DNA of 64,000 nt from contig NZ_CP076668.1 of NCBI RefSeq assembly GCF_018968705.1, forward strand, positions 2,367,001 through 2,431,000, given 5' to 3'. Below are positions 1 to 9,600 of this stretch, piece after piece. The notes under the pieces are model-generated. The model saw nothing but the letters and a program-made list of their open reading frames with translations. It made no database searches and was not told the DNA's origin. Position 1 is the stretch's first letter. Each line of letters starts with the position of its first letter. The translations under genes and the position numbers were made by a program. Source of the stretch: Pseudomonas lijiangensis. GTDB lineage: Bacteria > Pseudomonadota > Gammaproteobacteria > Pseudomonadales > Pseudomonadaceae.

Positions 1-681
1 CATGCGCAGGGCATCGGCCACCGGCTGGGTGAAGTCGGCATACACCGGGTCCAGTTGCTGGATGGTCGCCATCAGCGTGGTTTCGCCCTGTCCGACCAGC
101 GCGCCTTCGGTGACGGTGGCGCGGCCGATACGACCGGAGATGGGCGCCTTGACGGTGGCATAACCCAAGTCCAGCCTGGCTGTTTCGACATCGGCCTGGG
201 CCGAGCGTCTGGCGGCGCTGGCGTTCTGCAGTGCGGCTTTGGCGGTGTCGTAATCCTGCTGGCTGACCGCTTCGATTTTCACCAGGGGTTCATAGCGTTT
301 GACGGTGGCCTGAGTCTCGTAAAGCGTGGCTTCGGTACGTGCCAGCTCACCTTGGGCTTTGGACAGTGCGGCCTTGAAAGGGGCAGGGTCGATCTGGAAC
401 AAAACATCGCCAGCCTTCACATCAGCCCCTTCGACGAAGTTGCGACTGAGCACGATGCCCGCCACCCGGGCCCGCACCTGGGCAACCCGAACCGGCTCGA
501 TGCGCCCCGGCAGTTCGTTGACCAGCGTGAACGCTTCGGCCTTGACGGCAACGGACTCCACTTCTCGCGGCGCGCCTGACGCTCCCCAGCCTTCCTGGGC
601 CTTTTGATCACAACCTGCCAGACCCAGAGCTGCCAGCAGCGTGACAACCGGAATAACACGCCATTCGCGCAACGTACTCAT
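1..681 (-). CDS. RND efflux membrane-fusion lipoprotein (MexA/AcrA family), partial
   Basis: Periplasmic adaptor that would link an inner-membrane RND pump to an outer-membrane channel. Translating the minus strand from the ATG at 681 gives a lipoprotein signal ending in the lipobox LAGC (Cys about residue 24), then the family pattern: a first barrel/lipoyl half with VRARVAGIV, GADVKAGDVLFQIDP, a helical hairpin, then LGYATVKAPISGRIGRA and the GALVGQGE turn. The gene runs off the left edge, so only about 227 residues are visible and the pump gene must lie outside. It is divergent from a TetR gene, the usual arrangement for a repressor of an efflux operon. Substrate cannot be told. Confidence 0.93.
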   Translation of the reverse strand, partial: MSTLREWRVIPVVTLLAALGLAGCDQKAQEGWGASGAPREVESVAVKAEAFTLVNELPGRIEPVRVAQVRARVAGIVLSRNFVEGADVKAGDVLFQIDPAPFKAALSKAQGELARTEATLYETQATVKRYEPLVKIEAVSQQDYDTAKAALQNASAARRSAQADVETARLDLGYATVKAPISGRIGRATVTEGALVGQGETTLMATIQQLDPVYADFTQPVADALRM

Positions 682-743
682 GCTTTCACCCGGGCAGCGC
701 CCATTAATCGCTAAAGTTGCGAATGATCTGTTTTGTACTAATG

Positions 744-761
744 TGAGTCAATATTGCCTCA
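744..761. promoter_or_regulatory. Candidate TetR operator in the efflux/tetR intergenic region
   Basis: TGAGTCAATATTGCCTCA is an 18-bp inverted repeat with one mismatched symmetric pair and a perfect CAATATTG centre. It lies between the divergent membrane-fusion gene (start 681) and the tetR gene (start 860). A related half, GTGAGCAATT, recurs at 774-783. TetR-family repressors normally bind such sites between their own gene and the efflux operon; binding here is inferred. Confidence 0.5.
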
Positions 762-859
762 TATGAATCTTTTGTGAGCAATTGTTAATGTTCTTTGAGG
801 ACACGGGCTTTTTCTGCACAATGCCCGCCATGCAATCTTGACGAGTGAAAGAACACCCA

Positions 860-1414
860 ATGGATTTACCCGCTGCTGATGAAAAACTCCTGAAAGCCCT
901 GGCGGTTGCGCTCGTCGAGCATCCGGCGGGTACGTTCAAGGACATCGCCCAGGCTGCAGGCGTGAGCAAAGCCACCCTCAATCGCTTCTGTGGAACACGC
1001 AGCAACCTCATCGAAATGTTGCTCAACCACGGCTCGTCCCTGATGAATCAGGTCATTGACGCGTCCGATCTGGAGCATGCTCCACCGCTGGAGGCATTGG
1101 GCCGCTTGATCGAAGGGCACCTGACTCACCGTGAAATACTGGTTTTCCTGTGCTTCCAGTGGCGTCCGGATTCCATGGACGAACGCTGTGGCGGCACCCG
1201 CTGGATGCCGTATTCGGGGGCGCTGGACGCCTTCTTTCTGCGCGGCCAGCGCGAAGGTGTTTTCCGGATCGATATCGGCGCGCCGGTGCTGACAGAAATC
1301 TTCGCGTCCCAGTTGTTCGGGCTGGTGGATGCAGAGCGACGCGGCCGGGTGGCACGTTCTGGGATGGCTGCGTTGTTGCAGCAGTTCTTCCTGCAAGGGG
1401 CAGGTGTGAAGTAA
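860..1414 (+). CDS. TetR-family transcriptional regulator
   Basis: 184-residue regulator. The N-terminal helix-turn-helix is seen as TFKDIAQAAGVSKATLNRFC (residues about 28-47), with the typical TetR GVSKATL recognition helix. The C-terminal two-thirds is a helical ligand-binding domain ending with the common LLQQFFLQG helix. ATG at 860 is preferred over an in-frame GTG at 845 because GAAAG lies a suitable distance upstream of the ATG. It is divergent from the efflux adaptor gene and probably represses it, lifting repression when a toxic ligand binds. The ligand is unknown. Confidence 0.88.
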   Translation: MDLPAADEKLLKALAVALVEHPAGTFKDIAQAAGVSKATLNRFCGTRSNLIEMLLNHGSSLMNQVIDASDLEHAPPLEALGRLIEGHLTHREILVFLCFQWRPDSMDERCGGTRWMPYSGALDAFFLRGQREGVFRIDIGAPVLTEIFASQLFGLVDAERRGRVARSGMAALLQQFFLQGAGVK

Positions 1415-1434
1415 AGCTGGCTGAATCACAATCC

Positions 1435-1524
1435 GTGGGAGGGGCCTTGGCCGCGACAGCCGACTTTCAGGCGCTGAAAATATGCTGCTTGTAAGCAGGT
1501 CGTCGCGGCCAAGGCCCCTCCCAC
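1435..1524. repeat. REPIN (inverted pair of REP sequences)
   Basis: Two 23-bp copies, GTGGGAGGGGCCTTGGCCGC... at 1435-1457 and its exact reverse complement at 1502-1524, flank a 44-bp spacer. The same pair recurs at 43045-43135. This is the palindromic REP doublet typical of Pseudomonas, mobilised in trans by RAYT transposases. It lies in the convergent gap between tetR and pchA and may also act as a transcription end. Confidence 0.9.
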
Positions 1525-1551
1525 ACGTGACAGGTATCTCCTGCCGCTTGC

Positions 1552-2922
1552 CTATCCTTGTAACGCCTCACGCATGGTCTGCATCTTCAGATCACTCTCC
1601 CGATACTCGCTCTCCGGCTCCGATTCACTGACCAGCCCGCACCCGGCAAACAGGGTCGCTCTGTGGCCATCCAGCAGCGCAGAGCGCAAGGCGACGGCAA
1701 ATTCGCAACTGCCTCGATCATCCAGCCAGCCCACCGGTCCGGCGTACCAGCCACGGTCCAGATGCTCGTGATTGCGGATGTAATCCAGCGCCTTGCTTCG
1801 CGGCAAACCGCCCACCGCCGGGGTGGGGTGCAGGCTTTCGGCGATGCCCAGCAGGCTGGTGGTGGGTGCCAGCGTGCCCTGGACCGGTGTCAGCAGATGC
1901 TGAATATGCGGCAGCTTGTGCAGGCGCGGCTGCGGGGCGATATCCAGTTCCAGGCAATGCTGGCTCAGACACTCCTTCAGGCTGGCGACCACCATCGCAT
2001 GCTCGGCATTGTCCTTCTGACTGGCCAGCAATTGCTCGCCCAGCCTTGCATCGTCAGCCGTGTTCCGACCGCGAGGTGCGCTGCCGGCCAGGGCCATGGT
2101 TTGCAGCCTGTTGCCCTGCACGGTCAGCAGGCATTCGGGCGAGGCACCCATGAAGCAACTGTTCTGCCGGGCGAATGCAAACAGATAGGCATTGGGCTGT
2201 TTGTGCAACAGACGCTGCATGACCTGATGCAAGGGCTGTGCTGCCGGTATGTTCTGCGAGCGGGCCAGCACGACCTTTTTCAGATCGCTGCGCCGGATCT
2301 GACTGACGGCATTGCTCACGTCCTGTTTCCAGAGGTGCGCCATGGACAGGCGCACATAGTTATCGACCGGCACAGGGTCGCCCGGCACCGGGCGGGCGAG
2401 CACCGCAGTCCATTCCTCTACCAGCCTTTCAGCCAGTTGCTCACAGGCTGTGCCTTGCTCCACCAGCACATTGACGATCAGGCGTGTCCGGCCTTCGTTT
2501 TCGTGCAGTTCGAAACGCGGGAGGGTCATCGCAGCATCGGGAAAGTCGCGCCACAAACGGGTTCGGTGATGCTGCCGGTCGAAGGCAAAACCACCGAACA
2601 GCACCGGCCGGTGGGGACCATGCACAACGGCATCGGCCGCCAGACTTTGCCAGCGAGTTTCGAGCGTTTGCCAACTGTCGGTGCTGTCGGCATTGAACTC
2701 ATGGGCAAGCCCCAGCCCAAGGCGGTATTGCGCCTGAGCCTTGACGTGCCACAGGCTGGCCGGTTGCAGATGCTGCCGGTTGGCGCTGAACAAGGTCAGC
2801 GGTTCGACTTCCGGTGAAGGCGTGGAGAACGACGCCAGCACCCGAGGCCGCTGCGGGCTGACCCGCTGCCGGGCTTGCTTCAAACACTCCAGAAGCCCGT
2901 CGAACGAGGGAAGTGAGTTCAT
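1552..2922 (-). CDS. pchA: Isochorismate synthase, salicylate branch
   Basis: Converts chorismate to isochorismate, the first step to the salicylate starter of yersiniabactin. The 456-residue protein has the chorismate-binding domain in its C-terminal half: KKVVLARS, FMGASPECLL, PTPAVGGLP, then WYAGPVGW and GCGLVSESEPESEYRESDLK near the end, which carries the acidic metal-binding residues. Its ATG overlaps the pchB stop as ATGA (2919-2922), so the two are translationally coupled. It is the last gene of the siderophore operon. Yersinia uses a single salicylate synthase (YbtS) instead; here PchB follows as a separate lyase, as in the pyochelin pathway. Confidence 0.93.
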   Translation of the reverse strand: MNSLPSFDGLLECLKQARQRVSPQRPRVLASFSTPSPEVEPLTLFSANRQHLQPASLWHVKAQAQYRLGLGLAHEFNADSTDSWQTLETRWQSLAADAVVHGPHRPVLFGGFAFDRQHHRTRLWRDFPDAAMTLPRFELHENEGRTRLIVNVLVEQGTACEQLAERLVEEWTAVLARPVPGDPVPVDNYVRLSMAHLWKQDVSNAVSQIRRSDLKKVVLARSQNIPAAQPLHQVMQRLLHKQPNAYLFAFARQNSCFMGASPECLLTVQGNRLQTMALAGSAPRGRNTADDARLGEQLLASQKDNAEHAMVVASLKECLSQHCLELDIAPQPRLHKLPHIQHLLTPVQGTLAPTTSLLGIAESLHPTPAVGGLPRSKALDYIRNHEHLDRGWYAGPVGWLDDRGSCEFAVALRSALLDGHRATLFAGCGLVSESEPESEYRESDLKMQTMREALQG

Positions 2923-3242
2923 TGTTCACCAGCCTCCGGATGCAGGGTGCGCCAGTGAGTGATCTGCTGATTGATGAACCAGTGGATCAGGTCCTTGAAG
3001 AAATCTTCGGTCTGATCCACCGGCAGGCCGACTTCTGCAGCCCATTGCCGCCGTTCTTCAAGCATGGCCGCGACCCGCTCCGGGGCCGGAATGCTCTGTT
3101 CGTCGGCCTTGAAACGGGTCGCGGCCTTTACATAGGTCAAGCGTCGGGCAAGCAGGTTGACGATCTGCTGGTCAATGCTGTCGATGCCCAGGCGTATGTC
3201 GCCCAGGTTCTGACAATCGGGCGCGGACTTGATGGCATTCAT
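2919..3242 (-). CDS. pchB: Isochorismate-pyruvate lyase
   Basis: Small all-helical enzyme of the chorismate mutase fold that splits isochorismate into salicylate and pyruvate. 107 residues, the usual PchB length. It shows the mutase-type N-terminal helix RLGIDSIDQQIVNLLARR followed by YVKAATRFK, with the basic residues that hold the substrate carboxylates, and AAMLEERRQWAAEVGLP in the middle. The ATG at 3242 has GGAG about 7 bases upstream; longer in-frame starts would run into ybtE. It overlaps pchA by ATGA and lies 14 bases after ybtE. Confidence 0.93.
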   Translation of the reverse strand: MNAIKSAPDCQNLGDIRLGIDSIDQQIVNLLARRLTYVKAATRFKADEQSIPAPERVAAMLEERRQWAAEVGLPVDQTEDFFKDLIHWFINQQITHWRTLHPEAGEQ

Positions 3243-3256
3243 GGAAAACTCCGGAT

Positions 3257-4828
3257 TCACTGAGCCATGACGGCGAGTTGGCGTTTGTCGATCTTGCCCA
3301 CGGCGGTCAGGGGCCAGGCCCCGATCCACTCGAACTGATCGGGCAGCTTGTCTTCGCCCAGCCCGCATTGACGCAACTGTTCACGCACCTGTTGAGCCGC
3401 GCCCGGAGGTTGTTCGCCAAGAATGAAGGCACAGATGCGCTCGCCCAGCAGAGTGTCCGGCACGGCAACCACAACGGCTGCCTCGACTTCAGGCAAGGTA
3501 TTGAGATGGGATTCGATCAGTGCGGCAGAGATCTTTTCCCCGCTGCGCTGGATCTGCTCCTTGATCCGGCCTTCGACGATGATGTTGCCTCCCGGCGTCC
3601 AGCGCGCCAGGTCGCCGCTGCGGTAAAAGCCATCCGGGGTAAAGCTGACGGCGTTGTGAGCATCGGCCCGGTAGTAACCGGAGATGGTGTAAGGGCCGCG
3701 GGTCAGCAGCTCTCCGGTCTGGCCTGGTGCGACGTCCTGCAGATCGGCGTCCACCAGCCGCACTTCATCGAAGGGCGACAGCGGACGACCCTGGGTGTTG
3801 ATCACCACATCCAGCGAGTCCGAGGGACGGGTGTAGCACAGCAGGCCTTCGGCCATGCCGAATACCTGTTGCAGCCTGCAGCCCAGAGCATCCAGCAATT
3901 GCTGCGCCAGAACCGGATCGAGCCGCGAACCGCCGACCTGCAACAGCTTCAGGCTCGACAGGTCGCTGTCCTCCCATTCCCGGCCCTGTGCCCAGAGTTG
4001 CGCCAGTGGCGGTACCAGCGCCACATGGGTGACACGCTCGCGCTCGATCAGCGGCATCGCCTGATCGCAGCTGGCGCTTTCTCCCAGAATGACTGTCGCG
4101 CCTGCCGCCAGACTGCCCAGTATGCCGGGGCAGGCCAGGGTGAAGTTGTGGGCGGTCGGCAGGACTGCGAGGTACACGCTGCTGCTGTCGATTTCGCACA
4201 ATTGTGCCGAAAGGGAAAAGTTGTAGGCATAGGCCGCATGGCTGCGCGGGATCAGTTTGGGAGTTCCTGTGGTGCCGCCGGAAAGCAGCAACAGCGCCGT
4301 GTCTCGCGGATCGATGACTGGCCATGGCGGGCAGGGCGCATCCAGGGAAGACAAGGCAGTGAAGGCTTCCGCCTCGCCATCGACAATGACATGGCGCAGC
4401 GAGGGCTGGCGTTCGACGATGCCTGCGGCCATTTCCCGGTAATCGAAGTCACGGATGCGATCGGGGATCAGGTAGGCCACCGGCTCGGCCAGTTGGCACA
4501 GCGCCTCGATATCCTGGGCTCGCTGGGTGGGCATGGTCAGGATCGGCAGCGCACCAAGGCGCATCACGGCGAAAAAGGCGCTGACAAAGGCCAGGCTGTT
4601 GGGCAGTTGCAGCATGACCCGGTCACCGGCCTCGATGCCCAGTGCCGCCAGCCCGCCTGCCAGGCGTTCGACCCGTTGCTGGAGTTGCGTGTAACTCACG
4701 CGCAGCTCGCCCGCGACCAGAGCGGTGCGCGAGCCGTTGGCCTGAGCCCAGTGTTGCAGGCGCTGGGGAAGCGTCAGGTCGAGATAGGGTTGCAGCGGGT
4801 CATTGGCCAATCTGTGTTCTGTGTTCAT
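3257..4828 (-). CDS. ybtE: Salicyl-AMP ligase (aryl-acid adenylating enzyme)
   Basis: Activates salicylate with ATP and loads it on the aryl carrier domain at the N-terminus of HMWP2. 523 residues, a stand-alone adenylation domain of the EntE/DhbE/YbtE/PchD type. Core motifs are LLLLSGGTTGTPKLIPRSH (phosphate loop), FGMAEGLLCYT, GELLTRGPYTISGYYR, YRSGDLARW and the C-terminal GRIKEQIQRSGEKIS with the catalytic Lys region at TAVGKIDK. It lies 12 bases after ybtT and just before pchB. Context (salicylate synthesis genes next to it) supports salicylate over 2,3-dihydroxybenzoate. Confidence 0.94.
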   Translation of the reverse strand: MNTEHRLANDPLQPYLDLTLPQRLQHWAQANGSRTALVAGELRVSYTQLQQRVERLAGGLAALGIEAGDRVMLQLPNSLAFVSAFFAVMRLGALPILTMPTQRAQDIEALCQLAEPVAYLIPDRIRDFDYREMAAGIVERQPSLRHVIVDGEAEAFTALSSLDAPCPPWPVIDPRDTALLLLSGGTTGTPKLIPRSHAAYAYNFSLSAQLCEIDSSSVYLAVLPTAHNFTLACPGILGSLAAGATVILGESASCDQAMPLIERERVTHVALVPPLAQLWAQGREWEDSDLSSLKLLQVGGSRLDPVLAQQLLDALGCRLQQVFGMAEGLLCYTRPSDSLDVVINTQGRPLSPFDEVRLVDADLQDVAPGQTGELLTRGPYTISGYYRADAHNAVSFTPDGFYRSGDLARWTPGGNIIVEGRIKEQIQRSGEKISAALIESHLNTLPEVEAAVVVAVPDTLLGERICAFILGEQPPGAAQQVREQLRQCGLGEDKLPDQFEWIGAWPLTAVGKIDKRQLAVMAQ

Positions 4829-4840
4829 GTCCGGTTCCCG

Positions 4841-5605
4841 TTAATGATGGAAAAGGCTGATGCTGTTCTCGATGAAGCCGAGAATCCGGGCCGCAAAGGC
4901 CCTGGGACGCTGAGTCAGATAAAAGTGATCGCCTGCCATTGCATGTTGCTGGTAGTCGCCACACAGCCATTGGCTCCAGGCGGCGACTTCTTCGGCATTT
5001 GCCTCGGGGTCATGGCTGCCGTGCAGCAGCAATGTCGGGGTTCGTAGCCGCTGGCGCTGTGGGTCAAGCGGGCGGTGATAGCTTTCGGTGGCCTGGAAGT
5101 CGGCGCGTAGCAACGGCATGAACAGCATCAGCAGGTCGCGGTCGGCCAGCAGCGCTTCGCTGCAACCCCCAATGGCGACCAGTTGTTCGATGAAGCGCTG
5201 GTCATCCAGATGGCTGAGCAGGCGTCTGCCGCTCAGATGCGGTGCGTGGCAGGCAGACAGCACCAGTCCCGCAGGCGGTTTACCGGCTTTTTCCAGTAAC
5301 AGGCAGGTCTCGAAAGCTACCTGGGCGCCCATGCTGTGCCCGGCCAGAATCAGCTTCTGGCGCTGCGGATTGGTCAGTGCCTGGATTTCCTCGGCAAGAC
5401 TTTCGGCCAGTGGCTGGACCTGACGCACACAAGGTTCGTGCATGCGCTGGTCGCGTCCCGGATAGACCGCCAGCGACAGGTCCATGCCCGGCTCATCCAG
5501 GCCGCGCCAGCTGTGGAACGCACCACTGCTGGCCCCGGCGAACGGGCAGAGCAGCAGATGAGTGTCGCAGTGGTCGGCCTGAATATAAGGTCGCAACATC
5601 CCCAT
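4841..5605 (-). CDS. ybtT: External (type II) thioesterase of yersiniabactin synthesis
   Basis: Editing thioesterase that clears stalled or mis-loaded acyl groups from NRPS/PKS carrier domains. Alpha/beta-hydrolase fold: LLLCPFAGASSGAF near the N-terminus, nucleophile elbow GHSMGAQVA, Asp near LLLHGSHDPEA and His in AGDHFYL. 254 residues from the ATG at 5605, chosen because GGAGGT lies 8 bases upstream and this start falls just after the ybtU stop; an in-frame ATG at 5638 would overlap ybtU. It differs from the thioesterase domain inside HMWP1, which releases the product. Confidence 0.92.
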   Translation of the reverse strand: MGMLRPYIQADHCDTHLLLCPFAGASSGAFHSWRGLDEPGMDLSLAVYPGRDQRMHEPCVRQVQPLAESLAEEIQALTNPQRQKLILAGHSMGAQVAFETCLLLEKAGKPPAGLVLSACHAPHLSGRRLLSHLDDQRFIEQLVAIGGCSEALLADRDLLMLFMPLLRADFQATESYHRPLDPQRQRLRTPTLLLHGSHDPEANAEEVAAWSQWLCGDYQQHAMAGDHFYLTQRPRAFAARILGFIENSISLFHH

Positions 5606-5609
5606 GACG

Positions 5610-6692
5610 TCAGACCTCCGCCCGCAATTGTCCGGCATCGATGATGCGCGGCGGCGCAGCCGAACGCTGCTCGGCAGGCCCGGCGCAGCGCAGGGTTTCC
5701 TGCCAGAGCCGGGCCAGCGCCAGTTGGTAGTCGCCGCTCAGGCCGGCTGCGACAGGCTCGCCCTGAATACAGGCTTTCAGGCGCTGCAACAGCCAGGCGA
5801 CGCCCGCCGGTCCTTCGATTTCATGGGCACTGCGCCAGTGGCTGGCCGCCGGATGCAGCGGCAATGCTGTAGCCCGCTCCAGATAAGTTGCGGTGCTGGC
5901 ATAGAGCGTTTGCCGATCATCGCCATGGCTGTCGTCATGCAGCGTGGGTGTCCAGTTGACCGGGCCATAGCTGGCGTCCAGCGACAGATAACCGCTGCTC
6001 CAGGCCAGGTTCAACTGGTGCATGACCAGGCTGTGCAGGTCCGGGTCGTCGGGGTCCATCCAGCTTTGCAGGCGCAGCAGCACACGGCTGCCGGGCAAGT
6101 TGAGCGACAGGGTGTGGAAGTCCGAATCGCGATCCAGCAGGCTGACGCTGGCCTGGGCCGCCAGCTCACAACCCACGGCTTGCAGCAACAGGTCCAGGCT
6201 CGAATAGAGCAACTGGCGACTGGTGGTCAGTTGCGCCAGTTGCGGTTTCTGGCCGTCGAGCAACTCACTGACACGTTGCGCCGCACCGGTCCAGCAACGA
6301 CCGGCTTCAGTGTGCGGGTAGAAGCTGTTGACGATGTAATGCAACCCGGACTGCGCGGCCAGTTGCTGGTGACGGGCGATTTCATCCGGGTGAACCGGGT
6401 GTTCCTGAATGACATGCAGGCCACGGCGCAACAGTTTTTCCGTGAGCTGACCGCCGACACCGCCAACAATGGCCGATCGCACCACGACACAGGCAATGTC
6501 CAGATCGCCGGGCAATTGCCCGATGTCGGTGTACAGCGGGATGCCGAAGGCATTGGCCAGCGACCGTGAGCGCGGGCTGCCATTGGCCAGCAGGCCAGCC
6601 AGTTGCAGGCCCGGCTGTTCGTCCAGAAAACTATTGAGGTACAACTCGCCGAATTTGGCCCCGACTATCAGGACCTTCAAAGGTGTACTCAT
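5610..6692 (-). CDS. ybtU: Thiazolinyl imide reductase
   Basis: NADPH-dependent enzyme that reduces the second thiazoline ring of the HMWP2-bound intermediate to thiazolidine. 360 residues, close to Yersinia YbtU. The N-terminal Rossmann motif is KVLIVGAKFGELYLNSF; RGLHVIQEHPVHPDEIARH and IVNSFYPHTEAGR carry conserved His and Tyr of the Gfo/Idh/MocA-like family. The ATG at 6692 overlaps the irp1 stop as ATGA, which sets the start; longer in-frame starts would lie inside irp1. Confidence 0.93.
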   Translation of the reverse strand: MSTPLKVLIVGAKFGELYLNSFLDEQPGLQLAGLLANGSPRSRSLANAFGIPLYTDIGQLPGDLDIACVVVRSAIVGGVGGQLTEKLLRRGLHVIQEHPVHPDEIARHQQLAAQSGLHYIVNSFYPHTEAGRCWTGAAQRVSELLDGQKPQLAQLTTSRQLLYSSLDLLLQAVGCELAAQASVSLLDRDSDFHTLSLNLPGSRVLLRLQSWMDPDDPDLHSLVMHQLNLAWSSGYLSLDASYGPVNWTPTLHDDSHGDDRQTLYASTATYLERATALPLHPAASHWRSAHEIEGPAGVAWLLQRLKACIQGEPVAAGLSGDYQLALARLWQETLRCAGPAEQRSAAPPRIIDAGQLRAEV

Positions 6693-9600
6693 TGCTGATG
6701 CTCCTTGTGGGTCGCGGCCAGCCAGGCGTTGATGGCGGCAGCGGTGCGCTCGACCTGTTGCGGTTCGAGCAGCAATTGCCAGTGATCGCAGGCCATGGAT
6801 TGGCGACTGGCCTGTGCAGCCCAGTCCTGCCAGTCCTGTTCGGCGGGTTGCCAGTGCTGCGGGCGTCCTTCGGCGGTCAGCCACAGGCACGGCAGGTTGA
6901 GGTGCTGAGGACGCGAATGGCGGGTGAGCAGCTTCATCAGGTGCTCGATGCGTTGCAGCCACTGTCGGGCCTGCTCCGGCTCCGGTGGGTTCTTCAGGAC
7001 TCCGGCCTGTGTGGCGTTGCCCATGAACACTTCCAGTTGTCTGGACGGGGAGAGCTGTTCCAGATCATCCGGCAGTTCAACGGTCTTCGCGCCCTGGGCC
7101 ATCAGGCGCAGAAGTCCCGAACGGTTCTCGAAGTGGAAGTCCTCACGGCAGACCGGATCCAGCAGGATCAGGCGCACCTGTTGACCCTCACGCTGCAACA
7201 GATGAGCTGCGGCCTCGGCCACGAAGGTCCCGTAGGACCAGCCCAGCAGCACGTACGGCCCGCTGGCCTGTTGACGGCGAATGGCGCGTACGTAATTCGC
7301 CGCCAGCTCCTGCAATGACTGAGCGCCCAGCGCATCGGCGGCCTGAAGGCCGAAGACCTGCAGATCCAGCGCCTGAGCCAGCGACAGGTAAGCCCCTATC
7401 TCGCCATCGGACGCATGGAACACAAACATCGGCAGCGTGTTGCGCCCACGGGCCAGGGCCAGCGGATTGTCGTCGGAGCGGATTTCGGTGGTCTGCAAGG
7501 TGGCGCAGAAATCGCCCAGGCGCGGGTTGTCGAACAGATTGCGCAGGCTGCTGCCGGGGTAACCCATGCGGTTGAGGCGCGCGATCATGCGGGTCGCGAT
7601 CAGGCTGTCGCCGCCACTCTGGAAGAAGTCGCTCTCGGCATCCAGGGTTTGCCCGAGCAGTTCCTGCCAGAGCTGGGCGACCGCATTCAACGTTTGCGGG
7701 CTCACGACGGCGGCGGGACGGGACTCGCTGCTGTCTGCTTCGGCTCGCTGGTTTTCAGCTTCGGTCAACAGGTGTTCTACCTGCCGCAATGCCAGTGGCC
7801 AGCGTGTCTGTTGTGCGAGATCGGCCTGCATGGCTGCCAGATCCAGATGACTATTGCCTTCGGCACGGGCCAGCATGAAGTGCTGACGCATGCTGTCCTG
7901 TGCCTGTTGCGGCCAGTTCATCACCCAACTGAAACCCGACTCCTGCACGGCATTGCGCCAGCGCGGCAGGTCCAGCATGGCCTTGTCGTCCTCGCTGCGC
8001 TCGTCTTCAAAGTTGCTCAGGCCTTCGATGAACCCGATGCTTGCCAGTTGCAGGGCGCTGTCGCGCTCGGTGGCCTCCAGCAGCAACAAGTGCCCGCCAC
8101 TGCGCAACAGGCTGTGCAAGCGCTTGAGTGAGCGCTTCACATGGGAAGCGTCGTGCATCACGTTGACGGCCACGACCAGGTCGTAGCCTTGTGCCGGATG
8201 CTCGCTGAAGTCCACGGGCCTGTTCAGGTCCAGAATCGAGCTGGTCAGTTGCGGCCAGGCTGCGAAGCGTTCCTGCGCCTGCTTGAGGAACAGACTGGAG
8301 ACATCGGTAAAACGGTATTCGCTCAGATGGCTTTCCAGCATCGGCAGCAAATGATGGGTGGTGGCGCCGGTACCGGCACCCACTTCCAGCACCCGCAGGT
8401 CCCGACGGTTTCCGGCCAGGGCCTTGGCGGTCAGTGCCAGTGTGCTGTTCAGGCAATGGAGAACCGGGTTGTTGCTGTACAGGGCTTTCACGACCTCGTC
8501 ACTGTTGCCGAACAGCAGGCTCAGCGGTGAGCGATCACCACGCAGCAGTTCCCCGTGCAACTCGATACAGGCATCCAGATAGGTGGAAAGTGTCTGGCTC
8601 CAGTCAGCAGCTGGCAGCGTCTGCACTGTGGTTGGTGTGACTTCCGGGTGCAGGGTCTGGAAGTGTTTGCCTTCTTGTCTGATCCAGCCTTGCTGGCAGA
8701 GCATGGCCAGCCATTGGCGCAGCAGCCCGCCAAATTGCGGCAGTGCTCCCAGGCGGGCCATCACCTGAGCCAGATCATGGGTCTGGCCGGCTTCAGTGAA
8801 CAGCCCGTGCTTTTGCAGTGTCGCCAGGATCCCCTGACGGGCGCGACTTTCAAGGGCCTGCCAGGTCAGGTCCACTTCCTGGCGCTGAGCCTCGCTCAGG
8901 TCCGGCAACTCGTTCAGCGGCAGTGGCAGCGGGGCGAGGATGCTGTCATCGCGTGCAGCCGACTCCCGGGCGACCAGTTCGCCCAGCAGGGTGCGGCCGT
9001 CGCTGTCCACCGTGACTCTTGCCGTCTGCACGCCGGGAGCCAGGCGCAACTGCGCCTCAAGGGCTTGCGGATCGAAGCGTTCGCCGTCCAGATTGACCGA
9101 CCAGTCGTGACGCGGTAGATCGGGCTGGCCATCGAAACCCTGGGGCTGGCTTGCCAGCTTCTGCAACAGCTCGCCATAGGCCTGGAACAGGTTGTCGATC
9201 AAGCTGTCGGCCAGCACGTCTTCCATGCAGTACCAGCTGAACACCAGCTCACCGTCGATCTCCATGACCTGATGGTCGAGCCAGACCTGTGGCGTCTGGG
9301 TAAAGACATGCACCGGGTCGCCCAGGGTCGAGGTCATGGCCTGATCGATGGCCTTACCGTCCAGAGACAGGCCGAGCATGCTGGTGAACACCACCGGCAT
9401 GGCGGGTTGACGACTCTGGCCCTGACGGCGTCCTAGCTCGCGCATCAGTTCCACGCCGTTGACGCTGGTGTGGGCCAGACGCTGCCAGAGACGTGCCTGG
9501 GTACTTTCCATGACCTGGCGCAGGCTGTCGCCGCGTCCCAGCTGGAAGTCGATCAACAGCACCGACGTAAAGTCGCCGATCAACTGCTGAACCTGCGGAT

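Noticed and set aside
1663..2817. Long open frames opposite pchA, ybtE, irp1 and irp2
   Set aside because: They lack domains and ribosome sites and arise from GC-rich codon bias of the true genes on the other strand.
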